The notes under the pieces: model-generated
Seen by the model: only the letters and a program-made list of their open reading frames with translations
Told to the model about the DNA's origin: nothing
Databases searched by the model: none
Part shown: positions 1-12,200 of the stretch, piece after piece
Position numbering within the stretch: position 1 is the first letter of the stretch
How the letters are laid out: every line of letters begins with the position of its first letter
Translations under genes and position numbers: made by a program
Assembly: GCA_028023455.1 (NCBI GenBank)
Contig: JAQFVV010006215.1
Location: 6,121,230-6,185,229 of the forward strand
Direction of reading: 5' to 3'
DNA from: Epiperipatus broadwayi
Taxonomy: Eukaryota; Onychophora; Udeonychophora; Euonychophora; Peripatidae
DNA length: 64,000 nucleotides

Positions 1-1397
1 ATACTGCATTTTTCCATCATCAGGTACATCTTTATTATTTAAACATTTGGTATATATCTTTACATAAATTATTTGTTTCTTCACCTGCTTCTTTTAAGAT
101 CTCAATTATAATTCCATCATTACTCAGAGCTTTTCTGTTCTTCATAGATTTAATTGCATGTCTCACTTCTTCATTTAAAATCCTGGGCAATTGAGAAGAT
201 ATAGTAGTTATGGGTTCTTTATCGCTATATAATTTTTAATAGAATTCATCTGCATGTTTTATGATGCCAGCTCTCGTTTTAGTTGTTCTATACTTGACAT
301 TTAAGTTCCCTACCAATACCGAGATGTTGTTTTATACTTGACATTTTTATTTGCTTCTATAACTTTCTTTGCTAATTCACAATTATACTTTATTATATCA
401 TTATCAACTCTTTTCACAGAAAAAATTCTACACCCTTCTTAATGCATCATTTTTATGTATTTTCATACTCCTTCTCTTCCTCATAAATTGTCTTGTCTCA
501 GTAGAAATTTTATTGATCAATTGCTACTTTTTTGTATTGGCTATTTTGTTGCAGCTTTTAAAAGTATATTAATTATCTTCCTACTGATTTCACTCAAATC
601 TGAATTATCCTCAAAATCTGTCAATATTTGAAAACGATTTGCAATATCAACTATATTATTTTTCTTAATAAATTTGTATCTCTAGTTTTACATTACATAT
701 CTTACATCTCATTAATCAATGATCACATCCTATGTTTAATTTATTAAGACCATTACAATCTTGAAATATACATTTTCTGTTAATCAAAATACAATCCAAT
801 TTGTTCTATCTTCATTTGGACGTTTCCATATCAATTTCCATTTTTCTCAAAAAAAAAAAAAAAATTCATAATATAAATTTTTTCTTTTTCTACAATCTCC
901 ACAAATTTATGCCCTCTCTCATTTCTATCACCATAACTAAATTTAGCCACAGCACTTTCATCTTTCAATTGTTTACCAATTCTAGGATTAAAGTCCCCCA
1001 TAATAATTTTAAAACATTGTTTGGTCTAATCAAAAGACTTTTGTATAATCATAATAAAACCCTCTACTTCTTCATCACAATATAATTTGTTGAGGCATAA
1101 ACCTGAATTACATGCATTTGGTATCTACGATTAAATTGAATAACTAATCTTACAACTCTATCTGATATACCATCAATCTCCACAATGCTGTTTTTTTTCT
1201 TTCTACTTTTTATTTATAATGAATCTTATTCTACTTATACTTCCAGTGTTTGTGCCTTTGTAGTAGAACACATGTTCACTTTTTACATATGTCTCTTCAC
1301 AAATAATGTGCCATTTAATATCAGACAGTTCTTCAAATGCTTGCAATTTTCCTTCAAGTAATCTACAATTGTAACTACCTAAATAAAAAGTCATCAT
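1..1397 (-). pseudogene. RTE-like LINE copy, endonuclease to RT fingers, runs off left edge
   Basis: Positions 1-600 match the copy at 32620-33060 closely in base sequence, so this is the same family. Further upstream on the minus strand the frame reaches the N-terminus of an AP-type endonuclease (1397-1203), where GSYNCRLLEGKLQAFEELSD and FYYKGT are recognisable as the usual RTE opening. The remaining endonuclease and linker are broken by many frameshifts and A/T runs. The catalytic RT part would lie left of position 1. LINE ORF2 proteins nick DNA and prime reverse transcription at the nick, but this copy is dead. Confidence 0.8.
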
Positions 1398-2290
1398 CAG
1401 GAGATTCTTTGCCTTCAGTTGAGAACCACTGCCTTGGCTGGCAATTGTATAATACTCCTGGGAATAAGGAGCATGATTTAATTTTGTCTGTTATGATTGT
1501 AAATATCTATTAGAAAAAAAAAGTTCATTTATACACACATTCATTGATATTTCAGTTAATCATTAACAGGGAAGTCAGAAAAAAGACTATGGTGTTTCTT
1601 GATCTTAAACTCAGAGGTAATGCATGTTAGTGAGCAACCCATCCATGTTTGTATACTATATGAATAATCACATAGTAATAACAGCTATAATGACAACAAT
1701 ATATGAAGTGGACATTACGAATTTTCCCTGCTCCGTACCTTTAAAGCCCGAGTAACCTTTCAGTTAACAGCAAATTCCTCTCTACAGCCATTTCTTTGGG
1801 GTGGGTGGGTGTATATATATATATAAATGCATCTCATTTTGATATAGTATCATATGTATTAAGAATATCAGAATAAAATGTTAAACATTTAACACTTAAA
1901 ATCAATGAATTTTATTATAATAATCAATTTTAAATTTTGCTCATAAATATATTATAATTTATATTGATTATACAATTTTACACTACATGTACACATGAAT
2001 AAAATAATAACAGATATTTAAATTAAGTACTTATTTTATTAAAAATTATTTTCATGATACAGTTTATTTTAAATAAATAAATAGAATATATATAAACATA
2101 TTTGAATGTTACGATAAAATAAAGTATTTCTTTATTTTTCATAGTATGCCAATATAAAAATTTGTAATATTTTTCACATGCATAAGAGTATGGCTATATA
2201 TTTTTTACATATTGCATTATTATAATATAAGTGAGTAATGTATATAAAGAGAAACTGTCTTAAAGTAAAACAGTCATATATATATATTAT

Positions 2291-2486
2291 TTTTACAATG
2301 CTTTATATAATTATAAATCATTATTGGTTTTGATTGCCTCAGCAATCTTCTTCAGAACTTCTATTTATATTTTCAAAGCTTTGAAAATATAAGTATAAGT
2401 TTGAAAATAAAAGTAGAAGTTCTGAAGAAGCTTGCTGGGGCAATCAAAACCAATAATGATTTATAATTATACAAACCATTGTAAAA
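2291..2486. repeat. Fold-back (MITE-like) hairpin element, 196 bp
   Basis: Begins TTTTACAATG and ends CATTGTAAAA. The two arms (about 2291-2378 and 2405-2486) are near-perfect inverted copies sharing the stretch around GGTTTTGATTGCC, with a short A/T spacer. No coding capacity. A non-autonomous DNA-transposon derivative is the likely origin, and no clear target duplication is visible in the A/T flanks. Confidence 0.7.
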
Positions 2487-2740
2487 GTAAATGATATTAA
2501 TATTATATGGATTTGGCAATGCAATAAGAAAGATAAGTATTTATTATACATATAACATACATCAATAATTCAATATATCCATTTAATATTTGTTACACAT
2601 ACATTTTATTAAAAATATGACAACTTTCATAATATTTCTATCGATAATTTTTTTTATTTCTTATAGAAGTTATGACATTACACATTACTATTCTTGAAAT
2701 AGTTAAGATTTTACTTCATTAACGCTTAAAATAAATTAAT

Positions 2741-2825
2741 ATATATATGTGCTCTGCGCACAGATAATGAAGCTATTAATTGTCAGTGAATTATTAAAAT
2801 TTACCGCCAAGCGCTTTCAGAACAG
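2741..2825 (+). repeat. Terminal inverted repeat of Penelope-like element, left copy
   Basis: Contains GTGCTCTGCGCACAG and GCCAAGCGCTTTC. It is inverted relative to 3666-3752 with only a few mismatches. Probably the element's pseudo-LTR. Confidence 0.8.
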
Positions 2826-2907
2826 TTTACAGTCCCATATTCATGGTAACTTATGCTATTAATAACTGTAAAATTATGCAAATTTTATGCAAATTTATGT
2901 GCAGATG

Positions 2908-3690
2908 TTACGTGGACCATTTACGAGATAGGGAATAGCAGGCCTCTCTTCTGTTGATTGTCGATGGGTCACTCTCAATGAAGTAAGCTTCCCTAACTTT
3001 ACGTTTGGTGTCGTTTGTTTCAGAGCAAATGACACTGGCTGTGGTAGGTAGAAAAGCGTGTCCAGTGTTTCTCTCATGCTCGACAAAAATGGTTCTATTA
3101 TAAAGGTATCGGTGTTGAGCTACTCTGGTGGCAATGTTAGTTTTGGTCTCTCCATAATATGTCACCGTACAATTTCTTTGGGGGCAGGTGATTTTGTACA
3201 CAACTTGAGGGGTGAGTTCAGGTTTGATCCTGTCTTTGGTATTATTTATCAGTCTATTGGTGTTGGGAGGTGAACGGAAAGCGACTTCAAAGTCACATGA
3301 TAGTTGATTGATGAGGCTTTTAGCTGTAGAGTGAATGTATGGGATTAAGTTCCTTGGTTTGTTTTCTTTCTTGTAGTTGTGGTTTATTTTATAGAAAAAT
3401 TTGTTAACTTTTCTGTTGATGGATGAATAAGTGTGTCCTATTTTTCTTAAATCAGTTATATAATTGATGAGATTTTTTTTTTTATCTGCCTCGTATTTGC
3501 ACAAGTTATGGTTCCTAAACATAAATGAAGAGAGGGCTGCAAGTTTATGGGAGTGAGGCGCGTAAGAATTAGAGTTTGCCAAACCCCGTACTTCCAAAGG
3601 TTTGACTACCATTTGGTAGTCCAGCTTATCTATATTTTTACTAACACATATGTCAAGATATTTGACTGTCCCGAAAGCGCTTGGGGGTAA
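2908..3690 (-). pseudogene. Penelope-like polyprotein C-terminus: RT end plus GIY-YIG endonuclease
   Basis: An open minus-strand frame starts inside the terminal repeat (about 3690). It reads FGTVKYLDICVSKNIDK, a Penelope RT tail, then a SYAPHSHKLAAL segment and a basic linker. The C-terminal GIY-YIG nuclease follows: VVYKITCP...YYGETKTNIATRVAQHR, then VEHERNTGHAF and a late Glu (REAYFIE). The ATG at 3612 is not a true start because the frame extends further upstream. The RT catalytic core is absent, so this is a 5'-truncated copy. The nuclease part itself shows no frameshift, which is unusual among the elements here and suggests recent insertion. Confidence 0.82.
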
Positions 3691-3752
3691 ATTTTAATAA
3701 TTCACTGACAATTAATAGCTTCATTATCTGTGCGCAGAGCACATATATATAT
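3666..3752 (-). repeat. Terminal inverted repeat of Penelope-like element, right copy
   Basis: Inverted copy of 2741-2825. On the minus strand its inner end runs straight into the coding frame (SAFGTVKYLDI...), so the reading frame begins inside the repeat. Confidence 0.8.
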
Positions 3753-4989
3753 TATTACTATTCTATAAAATTTAAATGTATCAAGGATGTATAACATTAC
3801 ATTGTATGTGTTTTTAATTTTTATTGTTAAACATATTATTTAAACTCAGTAATATTCTAATTATAATTTACTTCAAAAAATATAAAATATTAAATACTGG
3901 TAAATATAATTTTCATTAATGATTTCAATTATTCTTCTATATTACATTCAATTATTCAACAAAAAAGATGTACAAATATTATCTTACTTCATAAAAATCA
4001 GCAGCAAATCAAGTATTTTAAATTGATTACTTGGTAATTTTAAAAAGTAAATTGATTACAATTTTTATTAATTATAGATAGTAGGGATATATTCATTAGA
4101 GGATAGTCTTATATATGATTAGTTATTATCTTGCTTAAAATTTTATTTTATCCATTTAAATTAATACACTATTTTTATTTATTTTGTGATGATTCATTTC
4201 CTAATGTTAATAGCCTTGTTGAGTTTATTTAAATATTCAATTTTTATTATTGCTAATAAATTATTATTTTATTATTTAAATTCTGTGTTACTGACTTCAT
4301 TTTACCAAGACACTGCATATTGAATCTATTAGTGTTAGTTATAATAAATATTAGTTAAGAATAATAATTGCCAATCAAGATGACTGGGGTAATCTATGAA
4401 AAGTATGGAAGTATTAAATAAATAGTTTCTTAAGAAGTTATAATAATTACTGAAAGCTTCCAATCCAATGGCATCTGACATAATTAATTCACTTAATGTA
4501 AAATCCATTCATTTACAAGTGCTATAATACTCTAATACATGTCTGCTAACAGTTAAATAAGTTCTTTAAATTGAAAATGGCATCCCAATATAGGACACTA
4601 ATATATCAAACTAAAATATCACTATATACATAAGGCAGAAAAACTGAACCGAATTAAGTTCAAATTTGACAGGAAAAGCGTATTCAAATTTTTGTTAAAA
4701 GCCTGGGGAGGCATAGAATTTGAATGTAAATGTGAATACAGAGTTCTATATTAGTACTGTAAGCTAAGGAAAAGAAAAATACAAAGCACATTTTTTAATT
4801 ACATTAAATAAAGAGTAAAAAACTATTTTCATTATATTACAATACTGTTAATAAATCAAATAGAGTAAACTTAGCTAGGATTAATAATTCCAGAGAATAA
4901 AACCCAGATAATAATCAAGTCAGTGCAATAATTGATATGAATAAAGAATGAAAATAATTCAACACGCAATCAGTAAATAATTTTGCAAA

Positions 4990-6330
4990 TTGAGCTAACG
5001 AACCAAAATATTATCCAAATGAAAATTAATATGAAACAAGATCAAAAAAAAAAAAGGCAAACCGAAATATGGGCCAAATAAAACTACATTTAAGCCAAGA
5101 AATGACACAAGATCAAGTAATAAAGCAAGAAATGGATCAATTGTCATTAGACTTAAATCAAAGAAATCAAAAATAAACAAAAACAATGAAAATTAAGATA
5201 ACCAAGATAGAAAGAACTATAAAAGCAAAAAAAAAAAAAAATAACAAATTAAAAAAAAAGAGGGACAAGGACAGATTATCAACAAGACCAAAAAAAATCA
5301 GGTAAGAAAGCAAGAAATGGATCAATTGTCATTTGACTTAAATCAAAGAAATCAAAAATAAATAAAAATAATGAAAATTAAGATAACCAAAATAGAAGGG
5401 ACTATAAAAGCAAAAAACAAATTAAAAAAAAAGAGAGAGAAAAGGACAGATTATCAATAAGACCAAAACGTATTAAAAAAAGGAAATGGCTAGAATTGAA
5501 AAATATTGTTAAAAACAACCAAAAAACAAATGAGACCCAAAAAAATGAGGAAAAGTCAAAGTGATTTAAAATGTGGAATAAAAATAACTTAAACAATAAA
5601 TAATTAGAAATTACTTATTAAATGAAATAGCTTAAAAGAAATAAAAGATGAGAATGAAATGGTATAATACCCTTGGAAAATGAAAAAGAGCAAACATTAT
5701 TGAGAATTTAACACATATAAACTTTAGAAGATAGAAAATAAGATATTGTTCTGAACCAAAAAAAATGAGCAAACAATAAAGTTTAAAGTGCCTTAAAAAT
5801 AAAAACTACAAGAGTTAATGTAAAAAAATAAAAAGATAAGCTACTAATAAAATTATATTAGTAGAAATTTAGTCTTGGAGAAAAAGAAGTGAATGAAAAA
5901 AAACTGCAGAATATCAAACAAATATAGATGGTACAGGAGATGATCAAAAATCTCTAAATTGAATAATAAAATAATGAAAAGTAAAGAAATAGATTATGAA
6001 CTATGAAATAAAATGATAATAAAAAGAATTAAAGGAAAAAGAGGAGTGTTATTCCAAAACAATAACCAGGAACAGATAGAATATAGTATCATAAAATATT
6101 TAAAAGATAAAAAAAAAAGAAAAATAGAAAAACTAGAGAAAAATAAAAAATACATGAGATGAAAAATGAATAAAATAAAGCAGATGAAAAAAAAAAAGCT
6201 AAATAACATTGAACCATGAATTAATTCATAGAAAAGAACTAATAGACCATCAAGGATCTGGAAATTAAATGTAAAAATAAAGGTTATAGACAATAAAGAT
6301 TCATAACTTAGGATGGTCAACTGAAATAAT
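4990..6330. other. Strand-asymmetric A/purine-rich tract
   Basis: About 1.3 kb in which the plus strand is dominated by A with G, giving long T-rich open frames on the minus strand that I regard as composition artefacts. It may be an ancient LINE, but no motif survives. It contains the tandem duplication at 5125-5468. Confidence 0.6.
5125..5468. repeat. Tandem duplication, period 185 bp
   Basis: GCAAGAAATGGATCAATTG starts at 5125 and again at 5310. The two units remain highly similar through the GGACAGATTATCAA segment (5270s and 5450s). Confidence 0.8.
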
Positions 6331-7239
6331 TTATTTTAATTATAATAATATTAAATCAAAATTTATATAAATAAATAATTAATGAACACACAAAAAAATT
6401 CAAATCACTATTAGATTAATATTTCTTAATTAAATAATGATTTTTGCAATTAATAATAAATAAAGTTCACAATCAACTTTATTGTGAAAGTTAACTTTTT
6501 TTATGGGGGAGGAGCAGAATTGAAATGGTCATAGACAATAGTCATTTCTAAAAAAAAACAAAACAGTATCTCAAAGATAAATGCAAATAAATAAATAAAA
6601 AATTAATCTTAGACTGAAAATCAAATTATTAGGAATAAATTAATTTTCAACAAGTAATTAATATTGTAATATAAGTCAACCATCATCATAACACTGACTT
6701 AAGTACTAATTATACTTACCATAACAAACATTACCATTCACTAAAAGTAAAAGACATATATAAGCATATGTTTGTAGTTATATGTGTTGATTATTTTCAT
6801 TATCTAGTTGAAATTACTAAATGTTTTTAGAAAATTTCAATCTTTATACCTTTTTAAATACAATCAACAGTAATAACACATATATCTTTTCTTCTTCAGG
6901 TATTGCTGATTAACCATCACAGCTAGCAGTCAAATTGAACTGTTGACCATTAGATTAAAAAATAATGAATTTAAGGTATTAGCTCTAACCAATCTATGAG
7001 AATTCCCCTGGTTCCTTCATCATATTCGAACATTATGGATTATCACACTAGGTTGACTTATAAAATTATTTACGTTTTTTTATATTTTCTTCTTTTTTTA
7101 TCTCTGCCCAATATTCTTGTTTTAATCAATTGAACAAATGTTCTCTGGTACTCGCTACTTTAATCACATTTGTTTTTTTCCTCTTTAATCATTGTACTAT
7201 ATTCTTTCAATGATTTTCTATGCATGACTAGTTTCACAG

Positions 7240-8050
7240 ATATAATCCTTCATCATTCACGGAATATTTTGTAGATGCGGTTGTTTTTCAGCATTTTAAG
7301 TTTTGATTTTGTAGAGATTAGAATTTCTCTCAGTGTGTCATGGTTTTAAAAGTTGTTTTAATATTATATTAAAAACAGATAATTTTTTTAATTTGTCTGC
7401 CATCTCAAATATATGTGGATGCATTGTAATACCTATTTTTTTTTCTATATTTTTTTGATGCTTATTTAAGATTTTCTTAATGACAGCTGATGGATATTCA
7501 TTCTTCATCAGATTTTTGTTCTATTGGATTTTCCTTCTTTAAAGTCACTGTTTGTGAACAAACTTCTTTTGCTTTATTCCAATGGTAGTAAATCTCATTT
7601 TTTAAATTTTTGTCATGATTAGATTTGTGCTAAATATTTTGTTTTGTATGTGTAGACATTCTGTAGACAGCTTCTGATATTGGCATTAGGTAATTTTGTC
7701 ACAATGATATTTAAGAACTTTCAATTTTTGTTATAAAATTTAATTAAATGACATATATTGTAGAAGAATGTTCATAATGTTTGTAATAGAAATTCACCAT
7801 GCAGTCCAAATGTTTTTTGACATAGCAATATCAAACTTTTGGTGGTAAAGGATTGGTGATTATGGCTGTGATTTCATTTCCTTTTATGTAAATATTATTA
7901 ATCAGTGATGAAGATGATACACCCATAACCATAACTTGTTTTTTGTTGGAAAAATTCTTTTATACTGGAAGTACATTATTGTTCAGAAAATATTAACAAT
8001 TCCATTATACTATCAATAGTCATTTTGATTTATAGGCTATAATTTTCCAT
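7240..8050 (-). pseudogene. Penelope-like RT remnant, minus-strand arm of a head-to-head pair
   Basis: Minus-strand reading from about 8050 leftwards gives a decayed Penelope RT. The MG...SSSLINNIYI stretch stands for the MGSPLSPIIAN motif. PLPPKV.YCYV follows in place of the KPKLWLRYVDD region. Near 7480-7400 KNEYPSAVIKKIL and ITMHPHIFEMADKL match the later linker. Many stops and frameshifts. It is the inverted relative of the plus-strand copy at 8070-8770. Confidence 0.7.
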
Positions 8051-8069
8051 TTAATCTTCTTATAATTAC

Positions 8070-8770
8070 ATGAAGATGATAGCCTGCAAACCAAAACAAT
8101 TATTCCTAATGACGGTATAATGGACAGTTAACATACTGCATAACAACAGCTTACTTTCAATATAACATAGAATTTTCCCAACAAAATCAAAATATGGCTA
8201 TGGGATCCCATTATCAGTTCTAATGAGCAAAATTTGCACAAAAAAGGTTGAAACTATAGTCATAAATACTATTTCATCTCTACCAAATGTTTGGCTTTGT
8301 TGTGCTGATGATATATTTATTATATATGCACAGTGACAACAATTATCATCCTCAACTAAATTCATAATATAATTAGAACTAGAAAAAAAAAAAAGGCATT
8401 CTTAAATATAATAGCGACAACATTACCTAATAGCAAAATCAAACTATTATTTACAAAATTCATACACTGGAAAAAATATTTAGCATCAGATGTAACAGAA
8501 CAAAAAAAATTTGTTCAAAAACCAGTGATTTGGAAAAATAAAAAGTCCAACATAACATCAGCTTTCATTAAAAAAATCTTAAATAGATGACAACAACAAA
8601 AAAAAACCATCACAAGAACAACAATGATAAGTATTGGAGTGTATCCGTACATACCAGGAAAGACAAACAAACTAAAGAAAATCTGCTATCAGTATAATAT
8701 AAGACCAGCTTTACAAAACCATAGCACACTACAAAAAATTCTAATCTCTACAAAACCCAAATATGAACTA
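8070..8770 (+). pseudogene. Penelope-like RT remnant, plus-strand arm of a head-to-head pair
   Basis: The plus strand reads YFQYNIEFSQQ then MAMGS (the GVAMGSP motif), then PNVWLCCADDIFIIYAQ, the RT catalytic block with Cys replacing the usual Tyr/Val before Asp-Asp. It continues to VYPYIPGKTNKLKKI and LISTKPKYEL, the usual Penelope linker. No GIY-YIG part follows, because the Sec24 splice donor begins at 8890. Stops at several points make it inactive. Confidence 0.75.
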
Positions 8771-8890
8771 CATTTAAAATATCATTTTCAGATTGTATAA
8801 ATAAATAAATGAAAAAATATTATTTTTGTTTATACTATGTAAATATCTATCAAGTTGCATATTTGATTCATTTGACAGTAAATTACTTAC

Positions 8891-9017
8891 AATCATTAAC
8901 TCTATAGCAAAGATTGCATTTCCAACGCCTCTGATCCACAAATGATACAAATGGATTGATATATGTCCTACAAGATCGACATCGTACAATTACACTTGAT
9001 TGAATTACAGGTAAATT
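8891..9017 (-). CDS. Sec24AB: Sec24 exon, complete zinc finger
   Basis: A 127-base exon: 42 codons plus one base. The acceptor is AATTTTAG and the donor GTAAGT. It begins [20 protein letters not shown] and ends [10 protein letters not shown]. The four zinc ligands are present as CRSC and CNLC with 17 residues between the pairs, the canonical Sec23/Sec24 zinc finger. The leftover T suggests that the next residue is Leu (RVNDL), as in many invertebrate Sec24A/B proteins. That is inference, because the following exon is not in the window. This is the last Sec24 exon I can find: nothing in 1-8890 encodes the expected PEEF or EYMLRPPQP region. Confidence 0.98.
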
Positions 9018-9106
9018 CTAAAATTAAAAAAAAAAAAGATATTCAAAAAATATATAAACACAAATAAATTCTAATAATAAAATTTTCTATCAAACATTTT
9101 ACTTAC
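9018..9106 (-). other. Sec24 intron, 89 bp
   Basis: Donor GTAAGT (complement at 9101-9106) and acceptor AATTTTAG ending at 9018, preceded by a poly-T tract. Phase 0. Confidence 0.93.
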
Positions 9107-9209
9107 TGTTAAATCTTTAAATGGATGAATTAATATACCTAAAGGCAATCTACTTTTATTGAGCAACTGTTGAGTCTGTGGCATTGCATTTAATGTACAA
9201 CGAAATACA
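9107..9209 (-). CDS. Sec24AB: Sec24 exon, start of conserved core
   Basis: A 103-base exon: one base completing Asp, then 34 codons, phase 0 end. The acceptor is TTTTTTTAG and the donor GTAAGT. It reads VFRCTLNAMPQTQQLLNKSR and then LPLGILIHPFKDLT. This is among the most recognisable stretches of the Sec24 family, immediately before the zinc finger. No damage is visible, and the open frame continues naturally into the 89-bp intron. Confidence 0.97.
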
Positions 9210-12200
9210 CTAAAAAAATAATAATAGGATTTTGTTATATTATGCATATATAAAAAATCAAATATATACACTGTTAAAATGGAATTTAAATAAATAAACC
9301 ATCTCTCAAAATAACTTTAAACAATCTAGTCAGTATCCCCAAACCTTATTAATAACAAAGATAAATCAGTTTTTCAGGAGTAAATAATTCACATAACATA
9401 TATTTAATGGAATAAAGCAGAAATGAAACAACTTAAAATTATTACAACTTTAATATCCCAATTGAAATTAAAAATTTTGTATACAGCTAAAATGAGTATA
9501 TATAAAACTTTCCTTCAAATAACTTTAAGTAATTCAACTAATAACATAATATAGTTTAATATTTAATGTGGTGACGTGGAGGTTTGGTAATTACCTGCAT
9601 CAACTAAGAAAGAATTATAAGCTCATAAATAATTGTACCAGGAAGTGACTTCAGAATTTTTACATTATAAAGTAATTTGAAAACTTGATTTACTACATAA
9701 TTTAGTGGTTAGGTATTTAAAGTTATTTGGAAAAACAGTTTATATACAATAATTGTATTTTTATTGAAGCAATGTACAATAATGTGTTTTATTACTATTA
9801 TTTTGTATTGTAATATAGTAGAAAAGTTAATTTTGAAGATTTTTCTTCAAGAAACCTTTTCATTCAATTCAGTAGCATTTTCAACTAATTATTTCAATAC
9901 TTATAACTTAGTATTTCTTAGAAAAAATCACACGTCATGACATGACTGTTATCAATATTTTGATGATGAGATCCTTCAAAAAAAAAAAAGATAACAATCC
10001 AGTACAAGTGAATATAACAATAAGTAAATTCTTCTTAGGCAAAAAATTTGACTGTTAAACTTGCTATGATCAGGTATGAAAAAAATGTTAAAAAGTCAAT
10101 ACTCAACAATAAATAAAATGTAAGGAATCTAATATCAAATATGCTAATCTAATAATTCTTAGCCATAACTTTGCTTATTTCTTTAATGTGTGATGGGAAA
10201 TATGTTAAACTTCTTGAACCATGATCAATCTTCATACTAACAGAATATTTGCAATAGATGAATAATTATTAGATTAGTTTGCTTTCTACTCATTAAAAAA
10301 AACGTAAACAATAACTCTCCTAATCTGAGAATTGAACTTTGCCCCATGCTACTTTTAAGAAGTGTTTTGATAATGATAAAATAAATAACGTTTTTGGATA
10401 AGTACAAAATGTCTACAATATTTTTTGTACAAAATATTAAGTTATTTGTAATGTGTTGAGAATTGCCCGAACTTCTTGATTTTTTTCATGAAAGCATTAA
10501 TCCCATAGTAGTTATTACAATTCTTTAATGCATAAGCTGCTTTTATACAAATATTAAACTTACTCCCAACTTTCCCCTATATCCTCAATATATAATATAA
10601 AAATAGTCTATCCATTATTAAAATCCAATACTGTAAGCCTTTATTAGAGACTTTCAAAATCTGACAAACATTCAAGTGGGTTATAATTTGAGATGACAAA
10701 TACACTTCTAAAAAACAGATCAAGTGAAGAAACAAAGTGTTCCATGCTACAAATGTCTAAAAAAAAATTGTGAATAATATAAAGAACTCTTAACTAACTT
10801 GTCTGACTACAAAGATTTTCAACTGATATGATTATTGACAATGATGATACAAAATACATAGTATTGGTCCACTTTATCTAATCATATTATTTTCTTTTTA
10901 GGCGAGGTGAATTTCTTAGCATTATGCAATTTGTTTTTCCTCCTTTATATGATCCTTTCTTTCCTGTTTTCAACACAATTATTTATTTATTTTTCTGAAA
11001 TCCAATGTTGATTCAATCAACATCTTCAAAAAAAGAGAAAAAAACAATCCTCATTTCATTATATTATTCTTAAAATATATATACAAATTTCAGGATTATA
11101 TGCATTACCTTCAGATTATTCTTAAAACTCCTGATCCTAAAGAAGGCAATGACAATGAAGATGATTCAGTATAAAATGCTAATTTAATTAAATAAGGTCT
11201 CTATCTTGCTAACTAATTAGGTAATTATTTTGTCAAATATGATCCGAATGAGGAATGAGCTTCAAAATTTCAACGAGTACTGAAATCGCTAATATCATCT
11301 TATAAAGAACTATATAAAGGCTATGCCACTATATGAACCCAGTCATAAGTGAATTAATTCATAAAACTGTAACAGCAGCACCACAGGACATTACTGCTAG
11401 TGTTGTTCAGGAGTTTAAAGAGAGAACTCCATTAATAAAAAACACAATGATAGCAGTGATGTTGCAAGTTTTAGTGATAACAATAGTATTCCAATAATAT
11501 GCAAATATATGCATTTATTGTTAGTCAGTGAGAGCAAAATGTATAACTCAAATTACAAATTCTGCTTCATTGATTCTTTACATTTTTTAATTTTTCAAAT
11601 GAAATGTATGTTTCTATAATTCAATTTTTATTAATGTGCAATGTTTATGAAGCAAAATTTGATAGAACTCAAAAAATATAACATGGTAATGAATTTTTTC
11701 ATGGTTTATTTAATTATTTTCATTGATTTCTTATGTCTAGAGCCAATCTTCTTATTTTCCATATATAAAATGTATTTTTTTTTACACTTGATTTTTGGGA
11801 ACCAATCACTCGGAGAGTAAGAACAGGGTGCTTGAATCAAGTATGAAATGCGAGAAATTAGCAGAACGCACTACAGGTCATTACAGCTCTGCCAGAAATG
11901 GTATATTTAACTGTTTTTGAGTAGAAACAGCACCATCCAATGACCTGTACCGTCATTGATACTTGTACCATATATTTAAAAAAAATAAATGTACAATCCC
12001 AAAGTTCCTGTAATCATTCACTTTACTGAAACAACTATAATTGTCTTAAAAAATTTCAGATGGAATTCCAAAGTGTTATGATATACTTCATATGAACTAA
12101 CATCCTTTTGATAGTAGTATAATAAAAGTTTAACATCAGGATAACAGGGTGATAATAGTAATTGAAAAAGAAATGCTAATTAAAAAAAAAAAAAGTAATG

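Larger units (their letters stand above)
2741..3752 (-). mobile_element. Penelope-like element, 5'-truncated, flanked by inverted repeats
   Basis: About 85 bases at 2741-2825 (starting ATGTGCTCTGCGCACAG after a TA tract) are repeated in inverted form at 3666-3752. Between them a minus-strand frame encodes the end of a Penelope-type RT and a GIY-YIG domain. Both outer ends abut (AT)n. Inverted terminal copies and 5' truncation are known habits of Penelope-like elements. Confidence 0.82.
1..8890 (-). other. Sec24 intron, continues left of window (>8.9 kb)
   Basis: Begins at donor GTAAGT (complement at 8885-8890), and its acceptor lies outside the window. It holds an RTE LINE copy (1-1397), a hairpin element (2291-2486), a Penelope-like element (2741-3752), an A-rich skewed tract (4990-6330) and a head-to-head pair of Penelope-like reverse transcriptase remnants (7240-8770). 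Nothing is identifiable in 1398-2290, 3760-4990 or 6330-7240. Confidence 0.8.

Noticed and set aside
3058-3273. Plus-strand frame opposite the GIY-YIG domain
   Set aside because: Antisense shadow of the Penelope-like coding region.
3661-3690. GTCCCGAAAGCGC in the Penelope-like terminal repeat, like the 3' half of a hammerhead
   Set aside because: No CTGANGA box or pairing partner lies at a workable distance on either strand, so no ribozyme is claimed there.
5994-6320. Long minus-strand frame of Phe/Leu/Ile-rich, membrane-like sequence
   Set aside because: It is the complement of an A-rich tract; the hydrophobic composition follows from poly-T codons. No start context, splice sites or motif.
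8298-8312. CTGATGA at 8304 as a possible hammerhead core
   Set aside because: It encodes the Ala-Asp-Asp of the Penelope RT motif and has no GAAA partner.
1-8890. Search for the next Sec24 exon (PEEF/EYMLRPPQP region)
   Set aside because: Nothing on the minus strand resembles it; the exon must lie left of the window.
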